DNA from: Paenibacillus andongensis
Lineage (GTDB): Bacteria > Bacillota > Bacilli > Paenibacillales > NBRC-103111
DNA: 64,000 bases
NCBI RefSeq assembly: GCF_025369935.1
Contig: NZ_CP104467.1
Coordinates: 507,501-571,500 of the forward strand
Reading direction: 5' to 3'
The position numbers and the translations under genes are program-made. The notes under the pieces are model-generated. The model saw only the letters and a list, made by a program, of their open reading frames with translations, made no database searches and was not told where the DNA came from. The stretch's first letter is position 1. Each line of letters begins with the position of its first letter. Below are positions 26,303 to 34,802 of the stretch, piece by piece.

Positions 26303-26342
26303 CCAATCGTTTATTTTGAATGCTTTCGAAATAAACGATTGG
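26303..26342. repeat. 14-bp perfect inverted repeat upstream of the uxu-type operon
   Basis: CCAATCGTTTATTT (26303-26316) faces AAATAAACGATTGG (26329-26342) across 12 bases. No T-run follows on either strand, so a simple terminator is unlikely. The right arm abuts the palindromic operator and covers the likely -35 (TTGGGC). Confidence 0.75.
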
Positions 26343-26366
26343 GCAAACTAGTATACTAGTATATTT
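26339..26366 (+). promoter_or_regulatory. Operator/promoter of the hexuronate-type operon
   Basis: TTGGGC (26339-26344), 15 bases, TATATT is a poor promoter, but the spacer is the perfect 14-base palindrome ACTAGTATACTAGT (26347-26360), matching the dyad in the gntR promoter. Repressor binding here would block polymerase. Confidence 0.65.
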
Positions 26367-26397
26367 AAAAGATTGAAGGGGGGAATGCGGAATACTA

Positions 26398-26481
26398 ATG
26401 AAGAAAGGTTCGTTGGAAGTAACCAAGTGTAATGGGGATCTAATAGATGTGCCAAAGCAGATAAAACAACTAAACATTTGA
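26398..26481 (+). CDS. Possible 27-residue leader peptide
   Basis: A small frame starting MKKGSLEV and ending KQIKQLNI, with AAGGGGGGAA about 13 bases upstream. It ends 13 bases before dctP. No family is known; it may be chance. Confidence 0.25.
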   Translation: MKKGSLEVTKCNGDLIDVPKQIKQLNI

Positions 26482-26494
26482 GGAGCATGAGTAT

Positions 26495-27523
26495 ATGAAA
26501 AAGAGAATTTTTACTGTAGTGGCTTCAGTTACGCTGGTTGTTTCGTTAGCGCTTACAGGCTGTGGAAAAAGTGCGCCGGCAGATAATTCCTCCGCTAATA
26601 ATAGCAATTCCAAGCCTATTGTACTTCGGGTGGGATATATCCTATCCACTGGCAGTGATGCCGATAATGGTGCCGAAAAGTTCAAAGAACTGGTTAACAA
26701 AAATAGTAAGGGCCGTATTGATGTACAAACTTTCCCTAACTCCCAGCTAGGAAGCGACCAAGATATGATAAACGCCCAGCAAAGCGGCAGTCTGGAGATG
26801 GAAATATCCGGAGATGGACCGGTTAACATTTTTGAGCCTGGGTTTGGAGCATTGACCATGCCATTCGCGTTCCGCGACACGGACCATATGCTTAAAGTCT
26901 ATAACGGACCTATCGGGCAACAGTTAAATGAAGCTTTTGTTAAGGATAAAGGTGTTCGTCTCGTTGGGGTCTGGGCGCGGGGGCCTCGATATCTAACCGC
27001 AAATAAAGAGATTAAGACGCCTGCCGATCTGCAAGGTTATAAGCTAAGAGTTCCAACGCAGACAACCTATGTGGAAACATGGAAAAAGCTAGGGGCAATT
27101 CCGACGGCGTTGAACCTTTCCGAGCTTTACACTGCGCTCCAGCAAGGGGTTGTTGGCGGACAAGAGAACCCATTGGCTATCATCTCTACGTCTAGCTTTT
27201 TCCAAGTTCAAAAGTACGTGATGGATACGCAGCATGTATATGGACCTTATTTAATTACTGTCAGTGACAAATTTTACAGCAGCTTGTCAGCGGATCTGAA
27301 AAAAGTTGTCGATGATGCACTGAAGGAAGCTACTACTTACGAAATAAGTGTGGTCAAAGATGGAGAAACTCAATTCCGCACGGATCTTGAGAAGAAGGGC
27401 ATGAAATTTGTTAACGTTGATCGCCAAGCATTTTTAGATAAGATGCAGGGCTTGCCAGAACAATTAGAAAAGTCCCTCAAGTGGATTCCAGGTCAGTATC
27501 AGCAAATTGTCGATACAAAGTAA
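26495..27523 (+). CDS. dctP: TRAP transporter substrate-binding lipoprotein
   Basis: A 342-residue DctP/TAXI-type binding protein. The signal peptide has the lipobox ALTGC (Cys23), so the mature protein is tethered outside the membrane. The core shows the DctP motifs GYILSTGSDADNGAEKFKEL, NSQLGSDQDMI, YKLRVPTQ (the Arg binds the substrate carboxylate) and GGQENPLAII. By context the ligand is a hexuronate or aldonate. GAGGAG lies upstream. It is followed by an unusual long stem in the gap before the permease. Confidence 0.94.
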   Translation: MKKRIFTVVASVTLVVSLALTGCGKSAPADNSSANNSNSKPIVLRVGYILSTGSDADNGAEKFKELVNKNSKGRIDVQTFPNSQLGSDQDMINAQQSGSLEMEISGDGPVNIFEPGFGALTMPFAFRDTDHMLKVYNGPIGQQLNEAFVKDKGVRLVGVWARGPRYLTANKEIKTPADLQGYKLRVPTQTTYVETWKKLGAIPTALNLSELYTALQQGVVGGQENPLAIISTSSFFQVQKYVMDTQHVYGPYLITVSDKFYSSLSADLKKVVDDALKEATTYEISVVKDGETQFRTDLEKKGMKFVNVDRQAFLDKMQGLPEQLEKSLKWIPGQYQQIVDTK

Positions 27524-27538
27524 TCAAACAAAATGATT

Positions 27539-27605
27539 GAGAAGTTGCCTTCATGACATTCGGTTTCACAAAGGAACAGAGCCTAAGTCAACTTGGCAAC
27601 TTCTC
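27539..27605 (+). repeat. Intercistronic 11-bp stem between dctP and permease
   Basis: GAGAAGTTGCC (27539-27549) pairs perfectly with GGCAACTTCTC (27595-27605), enclosing 45 bases. No T-tract follows. It is most likely an RNA processing or stabilising element setting the ratio of binding protein to permease. Confidence 0.6.
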
Positions 27606-27628
27606 TTAACAGGCGGTGTAAAGTACTT

Positions 27629-29473
27629 ATGAAAGAAAACTCGTTCAAACGGTGGTTGGACACCGTGCTAGGTATCTTGGTAGGCTTCGCCGTTATTGGC
27701 GAACTCGTGATTATTTTCGGCAACATCATTGCTAGGGAAGTATTTCATGCACCGGTTCTTTGGGCTGACGAGCTGGGGCAGTTGGCTCTCACGGCCGTAG
27801 CTTTTTTGGGTGGAGCTCTAGCCTATACCCGCAACGAGTACATTGCAGTTCACTCTGTAATTGACCGTTTACCGAAGGCATGGAGGCCGACCATTGATGC
27901 GTTTGTCGAATGGGTGGTGTTTACAGGATCCGTGCTAGGTGCCTACTTTTCTATTGCAGTCATCAAAATGCGTTGGAATGAACATACGGCAGTTCTGGAC
28001 CTCCGTATGGGTTGGTTTGTTATTCCCCTAACGGTGGGGATGGCTTTAATCGCTGTTTACGCTTTGCAAAGATTATGGCGCTTGAAACGTCCTCCTGTAC
28101 TTATAAGCGCTATCGTCGTACTGGTTTTGCTGGGAATATTGATACTAATCAATCATTTAGGGGGACCATTTGGAAACTCTGCTCTCGTAAATTGGATCGT
28201 GTTTGGATCCTTTGCCGTACAACTCGCCCTTGGAGTACCCGTTGGCTTCGTGCTTTCTGTTGTTTCCATGATGTACCTATATCTTTCAGGTAGAGGAAGT
28301 CTGACACAGATTCCAATGACTATGCAAAATGGTGTCCTTAATTTCGTCTTATTGGCCATTCCATTTTTCATGATGGCTGGATATATCATGACGGAAGGAG
28401 GATTAGGCAAACGGCTGGCTGATTTTGTTGTCTCTATCGTTGGGAGGATTCGTGGCGGGCTGCTTCAATCTATGGTCGTTACGATGTATATTTTTGCTGG
28501 TCTTTCCGGCTCCAAGGCAGCCGATGTGGCAGCTGTAGGTTCAACTTTGAACCCGATGCTGAAAGATAACGGATATGAACCAAACGAAGGTGCTGCCGTT
28601 CTGGCCTCCGCTACGGTTATGGGGGAAACGATCCCTCCAAGTCTGCCAATGCTGATTGTGGGATCCATCACGACAATTTCTGTAGGTTCTCTGTTTATGG
28701 CTGGGCTTTTGCCAGCTGCGATGATTGCCATTTGTTTAATGGTAGCGATTTATATCAAAGCACGTTTGGCTAAAAAATATCCGGGAACGAGAGGTGTGCC
28801 TCTGTCTGAGGTCGGCAAGCGTGGGGTGATTGCTATTCCGGCCTTGCTGGTTCCTGTTTTATTGATCGGCGGGATCGTCACAGGCATTGCTACGCCAACT
28901 GAGGTTTCTAGCTTCGCCGTTGTTTACTCTTTGCTAGCGGCGGGTTTGTTTTATAAAGAACTGACCTGGAAGAAGCTCTGGGAAATCATGGTGGACACAT
29001 CTGTGAAAGCTGGCATGCTTCTTTTCATTACGAGTGCCGCCAGCGCTTTTTCCTGGACTTTAACGGCGGCAAGTCTGCCGCAAAAAATTGCCCAATTTAT
29101 GGTCAGTTTGGCTGGGCATTCGAGCCTGATTTTCATGTTAGCTACTGTCATTATCTTAATTATTATGGGGGCTTTGCTGGAAGGCATACCTGCCCTGTTA
29201 GTCTTTGCTCCACTTCTGGTTCCGCTTGCGCCGCAATTCGGTATTGATCCCTTGCAGTATGGTATCGTATTGATCATTGCCATGGGACTTGGAGCTTTCT
29301 CCCCGCCGATAGGTATAGGACTTTATATTGCTTGTTCGGTAAGCGGCACAAAAGTGGAAGACACTTCCCGAGCTATGGTGCCGTACCTGATTGTGTTGTT
29401 CATCGGCTTGCTTCTGGCAGCTTTCATACCATGGTTTAGTCTCGTTGTACCTAAAATAATGCATCTAAATTAG
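27629..29473 (+). CDS. TRAP transporter fused permease (DctQ-DctM)
   Basis: A 614-residue integral membrane protein. About residues 1-160 are the four-helix DctQ part (GNIIAREVFHAPVLWADELGQ), and about 180-614 the DctM/large subunit, with LALGVPVGFVLS, PFFMMAGYIMTEGGL, GLSGSKAADVAAVG and GETIPPSLPML. Fusion of Q and M is common in this branch. It imports an organic acid with sodium, taking it from DctP. I use ATG 27629 with AGGCGGTG ten bases upstream; the in-frame TTG at 27593 lies inside the intercistronic stem. Confidence 0.93.
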   Translation: MKENSFKRWLDTVLGILVGFAVIGELVIIFGNIIAREVFHAPVLWADELGQLALTAVAFLGGALAYTRNEYIAVHSVIDRLPKAWRPTIDAFVEWVVFTGSVLGAYFSIAVIKMRWNEHTAVLDLRMGWFVIPLTVGMALIAVYALQRLWRLKRPPVLISAIVVLVLLGILILINHLGGPFGNSALVNWIVFGSFAVQLALGVPVGFVLSVVSMMYLYLSGRGSLTQIPMTMQNGVLNFVLLAIPFFMMAGYIMTEGGLGKRLADFVVSIVGRIRGGLLQSMVVTMYIFAGLSGSKAADVAAVGSTLNPMLKDNGYEPNEGAAVLASATVMGETIPPSLPMLIVGSITTISVGSLFMAGLLPAAMIAICLMVAIYIKARLAKKYPGTRGVPLSEVGKRGVIAIPALLVPVLLIGGIVTGIATPTEVSSFAVVYSLLAAGLFYKELTWKKLWEIMVDTSVKAGMLLFITSAASAFSWTLTAASLPQKIAQFMVSLAGHSSLIFMLATVIILIIMGALLEGIPALLVFAPLLVPLAPQFGIDPLQYGIVLIIAMGLGAFSPPIGIGLYIACSVSGTKVEDTSRAMVPYLIVLFIGLLLAAFIPWFSLVVPKIMHLN

Positions 29474-29504
29474 AAATTAGATATAGAGAGTGGAGTGAGC
29501 AGCA

Positions 29505-30536
29505 TTGAAAGCCATACAAGTCGTAACTCCGGGAAAGATCGAAATTATTGAGAAGGAAATGCCCGGCATAAACCGGGGAGACGAAGTGCTGATTCAAGTT
29601 CGTTTGGTCGGCATTTGTGGCTCCGATATGCATATTTATCATGGTACGTCGCCGGTAGCGACATATCCACGCGTGATCGGTCACGAAATGGTGGGAGAAA
29701 TCGCTGAAATTGGCTCGGATGTGAAACGATTAGCGGTTGGCGATAAGGTCGTTATGGAACCCATCCAATGGTGCGGAACCTGCTACGCTTGCAGGTCCGG
29801 CCGTAAAAATGTATGCACACAGCTTGAAGTATACGGGGTTCACAAAGATGGGGCTTACCAGGAGTATATTGTTCTTCCAGAGAAGATCGTCCATAAAGTA
29901 GACAGCCGTCTCGATTGGCATGAAGCGGTTCTGGTTGAGCCGTTCACCATCGGTGCTCAGGCCAATTGGCGCGGCGATGTTAAAGCTGGAGATTTCGTGT
30001 TTATTATGGGGGCCGGCCCGATCGGATTGTGCGCATTGCAAGTGGCGAAGATTAAAGGGGCTGTCTGCATGATTTCGGATTTAAGCGACGATAAGCTGGA
30101 CTACGCTAGGTCACTTGGCGCCGATTATGTCTTAAATCCCCTGAAGGACAATATTAATGTTGAAATCGAACGTATTACGGACGGTGTGGGTCCTAATGTA
30201 ACGATCGATGCGGTTTGTACAGTCAAGACATTTGAGCAAGCTGTTGAAATGACCTCCGTTGCAGGAAGAGTTGTAGTGCTCGGCTTCAGTGATGCACCTT
30301 CCCAAATTGCTCAGTTTCACATTACTAAGAAAGAACTGACCGTTGTGGGCTCCCGTTTGCAGTCGGATAAGTTTGCTGAGGTCATCGAGTGGTTTAACAG
30401 TGGCAATATGAAGGTCAATTCTTTCGTGACGCACCGCTTTGCGTTAGAGGATATTCATCAAGCGATTAAACTAATTGAAACAAGTCCGAATGAGGTACGT
30501 AAAGTAGTTCTGGAAGTCGGAGGGATGCAGAAGTGA
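29505..30536 (+). CDS. Zinc-dependent alcohol dehydrogenase (YjmD/LgoD/RspB-like)
   Basis: A 343-residue medium-chain dehydrogenase. Catalytic zinc ligands are Cys38 (GICGSDMH) and His60-Glu61 (GHEMVGEI). The structural zinc ligands are Cys90, Cys93, Cys96 and Cys104. The NAD loop is GAGPIGLCALQVAK. The gene order dehydrogenase-uxuA-SDR matches yjmD-uxuA-yjmF of Bacillus subtilis, where it belongs to hexuronate catabolism; the related E. coli LgoD oxidises L-galactonate. The start is TTG with GGAGTGAG upstream. Its stop overlaps the uxuA start. Confidence 0.92.
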   Translation: MKAIQVVTPGKIEIIEKEMPGINRGDEVLIQVRLVGICGSDMHIYHGTSPVATYPRVIGHEMVGEIAEIGSDVKRLAVGDKVVMEPIQWCGTCYACRSGRKNVCTQLEVYGVHKDGAYQEYIVLPEKIVHKVDSRLDWHEAVLVEPFTIGAQANWRGDVKAGDFVFIMGAGPIGLCALQVAKIKGAVCMISDLSDDKLDYARSLGADYVLNPLKDNINVEIERITDGVGPNVTIDAVCTVKTFEQAVEMTSVAGRVVVLGFSDAPSQIAQFHITKKELTVVGSRLQSDKFAEVIEWFNSGNMKVNSFVTHRFALEDIHQAIKLIETSPNEVRKVVLEVGGMQK

Positions 30537-31618
30537 GAATGGTATTCCGTTGGTACGGGGAGGGTAACGACCCCATTCCCCCGCGGCACATTAAGCAGAT
30601 TCCAGGCGTTGAAGGCCTTGTATGGGCTCTGCACGATCTCCCTGCGGGAGAATTGTGGCCTGTGGAGAGAATTCACGAAGTGAAGAAGCAGGCCGACCAG
30701 TATGGCTTTCATATTGAGGTCGTAGAGAGCGTAAATATCCATGAGGATATTAAGCAAGGGCTTCCTACGAGAGACCGTTACATTGAAAATTATAAACAAA
30801 CGATAAGAAATCTAGCTCAAGTTGGTGTGAAGGTGATTTGCTATAATTTCATGCCTGTGTTTGATTGGGTGCGGACGGATCTGTACAAGGAACTAGAGGA
30901 CGGTTCAACGGCTCTTTTCTTTGAAAAGGCCAAGGTAGACGATATGGACCCCATGGAGCTCGTTTCTAAAATTGCCGGAAATCCAAATTTCACGATGCCT
31001 GGTTGGGAACCGGAAAGATTGAAGTATCTTTCAGAACTGTTTGAAGCATATAAAGGGATAGATGAAGAGAAGTTGTGGGAGAATCTCCAGTATTTCTTGG
31101 AGCAAATCATTCCAGTGGCTGAAGAATATGATATCAAAATGGCGATTCACCCGGATGATCCGCCGTGGTCTATTTTTGGATTGCCGAGAATCATGACGAG
31201 CGCCGATAATTTTCGAAGATTGCTGAGAATGGTAGATAGCCCATATAACGGCCTTACGCTTTGCAGCGGTTCTTTGGGAGCAAACCCGGCCAACAAAATA
31301 CCTGCGATGGTTAGAGAATTCGGAGACCGCATTCCTTTTGCGCATATAAGGAATGTAAGAGTTTACGAGAATGGGGATTTCATCGAAACCTCCCACCGAG
31401 CGCAGGACGGGACCGTAGACATTTGCGAAATTGTGAAAGCTTATCATGAAATTGGCTTTACGGGGTATGCACGACCGGATCATGGAAGACATATTTTCGA
31501 CGAAGCATGCAGACCGGGCTATGGGTTATATGACAGAGCACTTGGAATCATGTATTTGTGGGGAATCTGGGATTCTTTGGAGCGGTCTAGACGGGAGGAA
31601 GCACATGTTATCGATTAA
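30533..31618 (+). CDS. uxuA: Mannonate dehydratase
   Basis: Converts D-mannonate to 2-keto-3-deoxygluconate in the cytoplasm, the key step of glucuronate breakdown. A 361-residue xylose-isomerase-like barrel, aligned by eye with Bacillus subtilis Uxu[69 protein letters not shown] and RPDHGR are all kept. The GTG start overlaps the previous stop (GTGA) with GGAGGG upstream. The end overlaps the next gene by 14 bases. Confidence 0.96.
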   Translation: MRMVFRWYGEGNDPIPPRHIKQIPGVEGLVWALHDLPAGELWPVERIHEVKKQADQYGFHIEVVESVNIHEDIKQGLPTRDRYIENYKQTIRNLAQVGVKVICYNFMPVFDWVRTDLYKELEDGSTALFFEKAKVDDMDPMELVSKIAGNPNFTMPGWEPERLKYLSELFEAYKGIDEEKLWENLQYFLEQIIPVAEEYDIKMAIHPDDPPWSIFGLPRIMTSADNFRRLLRMVDSPYNGLTLCSGSLGANPANKIPAMVREFGDRIPFAHIRNVRVYENGDFIETSHRAQDGTVDICEIVKAYHEIGFTGYARPDHGRHIFDEACRPGYGLYDRALGIMYLWGIWDSLERSRREEAHVID

Positions 31619-32453
31619 TGAAAATTTAAAAGGTAAAATAGCAGTTGTTACTGGCGGAGGCGGAGTCCTTTGCGGAGCAATGGCTGTAGAGCTTGGAAGG
31701 CAAGGGGTAAAGGTGGCCATCCTGAATCGGACGGCAGAAAAGGGAGAAGCTGTCGCTGACAAGATCAGAAACATGGGCGGTGAAGCAATAGCTGTCACTT
31801 GCGATGTTCTTAATGCTGACAACGTCAAAGATGCGGAGAAGATCGTCTCCGAAACGTTCGGAGCATGCGATATCCTAATCAATGGTGCGGGCGGAAATCA
31901 TCCGAAAGGAATCACAACGAACGAAACGTTTAAAAAGGATGATCTCACAAATAAAGAAATAACAACCTTTTTTGATTTGACGGAAGAAGGTTTCAACTAT
32001 GTGTTTAACCTAAACATCTTGGGTACGCTTATCCCGACACAGGTGTTTACGAGAAAGATGCTGGGCAAAAAAGGGGCCATTGTCATAAACATGTCTTCCA
32101 TGAGTGCGCCAAGCCCGATGACGAAGGTTCCTGCATACAGTTCGGCCAAGGCGGGTATTGAAAATTTCACCCAATGGCTGGCCGTGCATATGGCGGAGGC
32201 AGGTATCAGAGTGAATGCGATTGCTCCAGGTTTTTTCCTGACCGAGCAAAACAAACGTTTGTTAACCAATGAAGACGGCTCCCTAACAGAAAGATCACAA
32301 AAGATATTATCTCATACACCTATGAGGAGATTCGGCCATTCCGAGGACCTCCTCGGAACCTTAATTTGGTTAGCAGACGAAAATATGTCAGGCTTTGTTA
32401 CTGGAATCACGATTCCTGTAGATGGCGGGTTTATGTCTTATTCTGGCGTATGA
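31605..32453 (+). CDS. uxuB: SDR-family D-mannonate oxidoreductase (YjmF/UxuB-like)
   Basis: A short-chain dehydrogenase of 282 residues. The NAD(P) loop is [11 protein letters not shown], with the NGAGG strand, and the catalytic Ser-Tyr-Lys lies in NMSSMSAP...YSSAKAGIE. It is expected to interconvert D-fructuronate and D-mannonate, feeding UxuA. GGGAGG is six bases before ATG 31605, inside the 3' end of uxuA. The isomerase uxaC needed to start from free glucuronate is not in the window. Confidence 0.92.
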   Translation: MLSINENLKGKIAVVTGGGGVLCGAMAVELGRQGVKVAILNRTAEKGEAVADKIRNMGGEAIAVTCDVLNADNVKDAEKIVSETFGACDILINGAGGNHPKGITTNETFKKDDLTNKEITTFFDLTEEGFNYVFNLNILGTLIPTQVFTRKMLGKKGAIVINMSSMSAPSPMTKVPAYSSAKAGIENFTQWLAVHMAEAGIRVNAIAPGFFLTEQNKRLLTNEDGSLTERSQKILSHTPMRRFGHSEDLLGTLIWLADENMSGFVTGITIPVDGGFMSYSGV

Positions 32454-32461
32454 GGAAACAA

Positions 32462-32498
32462 AAACCCTTAACGCCTCCATTCGGAGACGCAAGGGTTT
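32462..32498. terminator. Shared terminator of uxuB and the ydjO-like gene
   Basis: AAACCCTT and CGCCTCC arms pair with GGAGACG and AAGGGTTT. The leftward (ydjO-like) reading has the better T-tail, GGGTTTTTGTTT; the rightward tail is short. Confidence 0.8.
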
Positions 32499-32528
32499 CT
32501 CGTGAAATCAATGGCTACCTTCTTGCAT

Positions 32529-32729
32529 TCATCGCCTGCTGCTTGTGTTCGATAAGGTTGGGAGCATCTTTAAATCCTTGACCATGGATGAATTGCAAAT
32601 TGGACATGCAGGACTCTCAGCGAATGAAAAATTATCTCTCATCCAGCATGAGCACTGTTCGGTGCTGCAGGTCCAGATGCTGGTTTGCTCCTCGGGGACA
32701 GGTTCCAACGATTTCTTTGAAAAGTACAA
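32529..32729 (-). CDS. YdjO-like cold-inducible zinc-ribbon protein
   Basis: A 66-residue protein with the pattern WTCSTEQCSCWMRDNFSF...PACPICNSSMVKDLKMLP, typical of the YdjO/cold-inducible family; four cysteines (two CxxxC/CxxC pairs) could bind zinc. The start is TTG with AAGGAGG seven bases upstream. It lies about 65 bases behind the cold-shock gene on the same strand, matching the frequent csp-ydjO pairing in Bacillales. Function unknown beyond cold induction. Confidence 0.85.
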   Translation of the reverse strand: MYFSKKSLEPVPEEQTSIWTCSTEQCSCWMRDNFSFAESPACPICNSSMVKDLKMLPTLSNTSSRR

Positions 32730-32794
32730 TCGAACTCCTCCTTGTCATAGTAGACTCAGACTCGCAAGCAGTTAAAGCAATATGTGGTGAAGGA

Positions 32795-32995
32795 CTACAG
32801 CTTGACTACATTTTCAGCTTGCGGTCCGCGGTTACCTTGAACAACTTCAAACTGTACGCTTTGGCCTTCATCCAAGCTTTTGAAGCCTTCCCCAGTAATA
32901 GCGCTGAAGTGAACGAAGACATCTTTGCCGCCTTCCATTTCAATGAAACCAAAACCTTTTTCTGCATTAAACCATTTAACCGTGCCTGTTTCCAT
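32795..32995 (-). CDS. CspA/CspB-family cold shock protein
   Basis: A 66-residue single OB-fold RNA chaperone: [16 protein letters not shown] (RNP1 KGFGFIE), DVFVHFSAI (RNP2) and the closing [11 protein letters not shown] start at METGTVKWF (32995); GGAGG is 11 bases upstream. The preceding 100-200 bases may be a long 5' leader, as in other csp genes, but I cannot define its structure. Confidence 0.96.
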   Translation of the reverse strand: METGTVKWFNAEKGFGFIEMEGGKDVFVHFSAITGEGFKSLDEGQSVQFEVVQGNRGPQAENVVKL

Positions 32996-33175
32996 GTATA
33001 CAAAAACCTCCAACAATAATTTGTGCCTGCGCTCCTGTTTCCGAAGACCACATAGGTCCCGATAGCTTGTTAACGCAGCTTTGATAATATATCCATTTAT
33101 AGGGGAGCTTATTCCATTTTTACTAAAAATTCATGTAACGAAACATTTATCACAAAGTCGTAGCAGCAATAAATG

Positions 33176-33205
33176 TTGACTTACCGCCATTCTCTGCTCT
33201 ATACT
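33176..33205 (+). promoter_or_regulatory. Promoter of the riboswitch-controlled deaminase gene
   Basis: TTGACT (33176-33181), 18 bases, TATACT (33200-33205). It would start RNA near 33212, leaving about 30 bases before the aptamer. Confidence 0.75.
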
Positions 33206-33240
33206 GGGGCTAATTGTAAGTCGTAAGACACAACTTCATA

Positions 33241-33304
33241 GTTCGTATAACCTCGATAATTCGGTTCGGGGGCTCTACTGGGAACCTAAATCCTAACTAC
33301 GAAC
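33241..33304 (+). ncRNA. Variant purine-family riboswitch aptamer
   Basis: Three-way junction of the purine class. P1 is GTTCGTA (33241-33247) with TACGAAC (33298-33304). The J1/2 is TATAA. P2 is CCTCGA with TCGGGG; its seven-base loop is AATTCGG. P3 is TGGGA with TCCTA; its loop is ACCTAAA. The GG of L2 (33263-33264) and CC of L3 (33285-33286) can make the usual loop-loop pairs. The specificity pyrimidine before P1 is C (33297), as in guanine-type RNAs. J2/3, however, reads GCTCTAC where canonical guanine riboswitches have GTTTCTAC. The gene behind it handles an oxidised or deaminated purine, so a ligand other than guanine is likely. Confidence 0.82.
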
Positions 33305-33350
33305 ACAATATATGCATATATATTGTGTTTGTTGTTAGGATTTTTTTTGG
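33289..33350 (+). terminator. Riboswitch expression platform: terminator overlapping P3 and P1
   Basis: AATCCTAAC (33289-33297) pairs with GTTAGGATT (33334-33342). Inside, AACACAATATAT (33302-33313) pairs with ATATATTGTGTT (33318-33329). Eight T follow. The 5' strand uses the P3 and P1 3' strands of the aptamer, so a folded, ligand-bound aptamer prevents the full terminator. This predicts an ON switch. Confidence 0.85.
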
Positions 33351-33381
33351 TTTCCTCATTTACGTTGAGGAGGAAGATGGA

Positions 33382-34737
33382 ATGAGTTCATTGATGATTC
33401 GTGGTGCAAAAGCAATTGTAACGGTGGATGCGGAGGATCGTGTGCTGAAACAGGCGAATATCCTGATTGAAGACAATCGGATCGTGAAGATAGGGAAGGA
33501 CCTGTATGAGGCAGACCAGGTGATTGATGCGTCTCAAATGTTCGTATACCCCGGTCTCATTAACGTGCATCATCATTTGTATCAGACGTTCACGCGCAAT
33601 CTGCCGCAGGTGCAGAAGCTGGAGTTATTCGACTGGCTGCGTTATCTCTACGAAATTTGGAAAGGGATTACACCGGACGCTGTGTACCATAGCTCGCTTA
33701 CAGGGATCGCTGATCTGATGAAGAATGGCTGTACGACGGTTTTCGACCATCATTATGTGTTCCCTCAGCAAAATAGTGCCCATTTTATAGATAAACAGTT
33801 CGAAGCCGCGGAGCGCCTTGGTATCCGTTTCGTTGCTTCGAGAGGATCCATGACGCTTGGCAAGGATCAGGGAGGGCTGCCTCCCATGAGCGTTGTTCAA
33901 GACATAGATACGATACTAGCCGATAGTGAGAGGCTAATTGATCTCTACCACGATGCCGGCGCAGGCTCCATGCGGCAGGTCGTGCTCGCTCCGTGTTCAC
34001 CGTTCAGCGTATCCGCGGATATCATGCTGGAATCGGCGAAGCTCGCCAGGTCCAAGGGTGTGCGGCTGCACACGCATCTAGCTGAGACGAACAACGAGGA
34101 AGCCTACACGCTCGAACGTTTCGGCATGCGGCCTTTGGCCTACATGGAAAGTCTGGGCTGGTTAGGCCCCGATGTGTGGTATGCGCATGGGATACATTTT
34201 AACGATGACGAAATGAAGCTGCTGGCACATACCCAAACAGGAATCGCGCATTGCCCGATTTCGAACATGAAGCTTTCGTCCGGCATAGCCAGAGTTCCCG
34301 AAATGCTTGCGATGGGGATTCCAGTGGGCTTAGCCGTTGACGGGAGCGCCTCAAACGATGGCTCGAACCTGCTAGAGGAGCTCCGAGTCTCGTATCTCTT
34401 GCACAGGCTTCAGTCAAGCAGTCAAGCTCCGACTGGATATGATCTTTTGAAGGTAGCAACCAGAGGAGGTGCTGCAATACTAGGAAGAAGCGACATCGGG
34501 TCGTTGGAGATTGGCAAGGCAGCTGACTTGTTCATGGTGCGTGTAGATCAAATTGACGCTGTAGGGACTCTGACGGATCCGAAGTCATGGCTAGGTACAG
34601 TAGGACTCAAACGTCCGGTGGATTATACGATTGTGAATGGAAAGGTTGTCGTCGAGAACGGCAGACTGGTTGGAGCTGACGATGAGCAATTAGCGAGAGA
34701 ATGTCAGGATTCGTTCGAAAGATTCATCCGGCAATGA
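33382..34737 (+). CDS. 8-oxoguanine deaminase-type amidohydrolase
   Basis: A 451-residue amidohydrolase. Metal site HHH (NVHHHLYQTFTRN, about residue 60), HTHLAET, AHGIHFND and the catalytic Asp in VDGSASNDGSN. The stretch LELFDWLRYLYEIWKGITP is characteristic of the 8-oxoguanine deaminase branch, which converts 8-oxoguanine to urate; related branches are guanine deaminase and s-triazine hydrolases, so substrate is inferred. GAGGAGG lies eight bases before ATG 33382; the open frame reaches back to 33325 only because of the leader. Expression is controlled by the purine-type riboswitch. Confidence 0.88.
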   Translation: MSSLMIRGAKAIVTVDAEDRVLKQANILIEDNRIVKIGKDLYEADQVIDASQMFVYPGLINVHHHLYQTFTRNLPQVQKLELFDWLRYLYEIWKGITPDAVYHSSLTGIADLMKNGCTTVFDHHYVFPQQNSAHFIDKQFEAAERLGIRFVASRGSMTLGKDQGGLPPMSVVQDIDTILADSERLIDLYHDAGAGSMRQVVLAPCSPFSVSADIMLESAKLARSKGVRLHTHLAETNNEEAYTLERFGMRPLAYMESLGWLGPDVWYAHGIHFNDDEMKLLAHTQTGIAHCPISNMKLSSGIARVPEMLAMGIPVGLAVDGSASNDGSNLLEELRVSYLLHRLQSSSQAPTGYDLLKVATRGGAAILGRSDIGSLEIGKAADLFMVRVDQIDAVGTLTDPKSWLGTVGLKRPVDYTIVNGKVVVENGRLVGADDEQLARECQDSFERFIRQ

Positions 34738-34739
34738 AT

Positions 34740-34787
34740 AAAGCTCGCTCCACACCGGTCTTATAGACCGAATGAGGGCGAGCTTTT
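34740..34787. terminator. Terminator between the deaminase gene and the leftward lipoprotein gene
   Basis: AAGCTCGCTC pairs with GAGGGCGAGCTT around an ACCGGTC/GACCGAA sub-stem; TTTTT follows rightward. Confidence 0.88.
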
Positions 34788-34802
34788 TGGCTTAAAAGCA
34801 GG

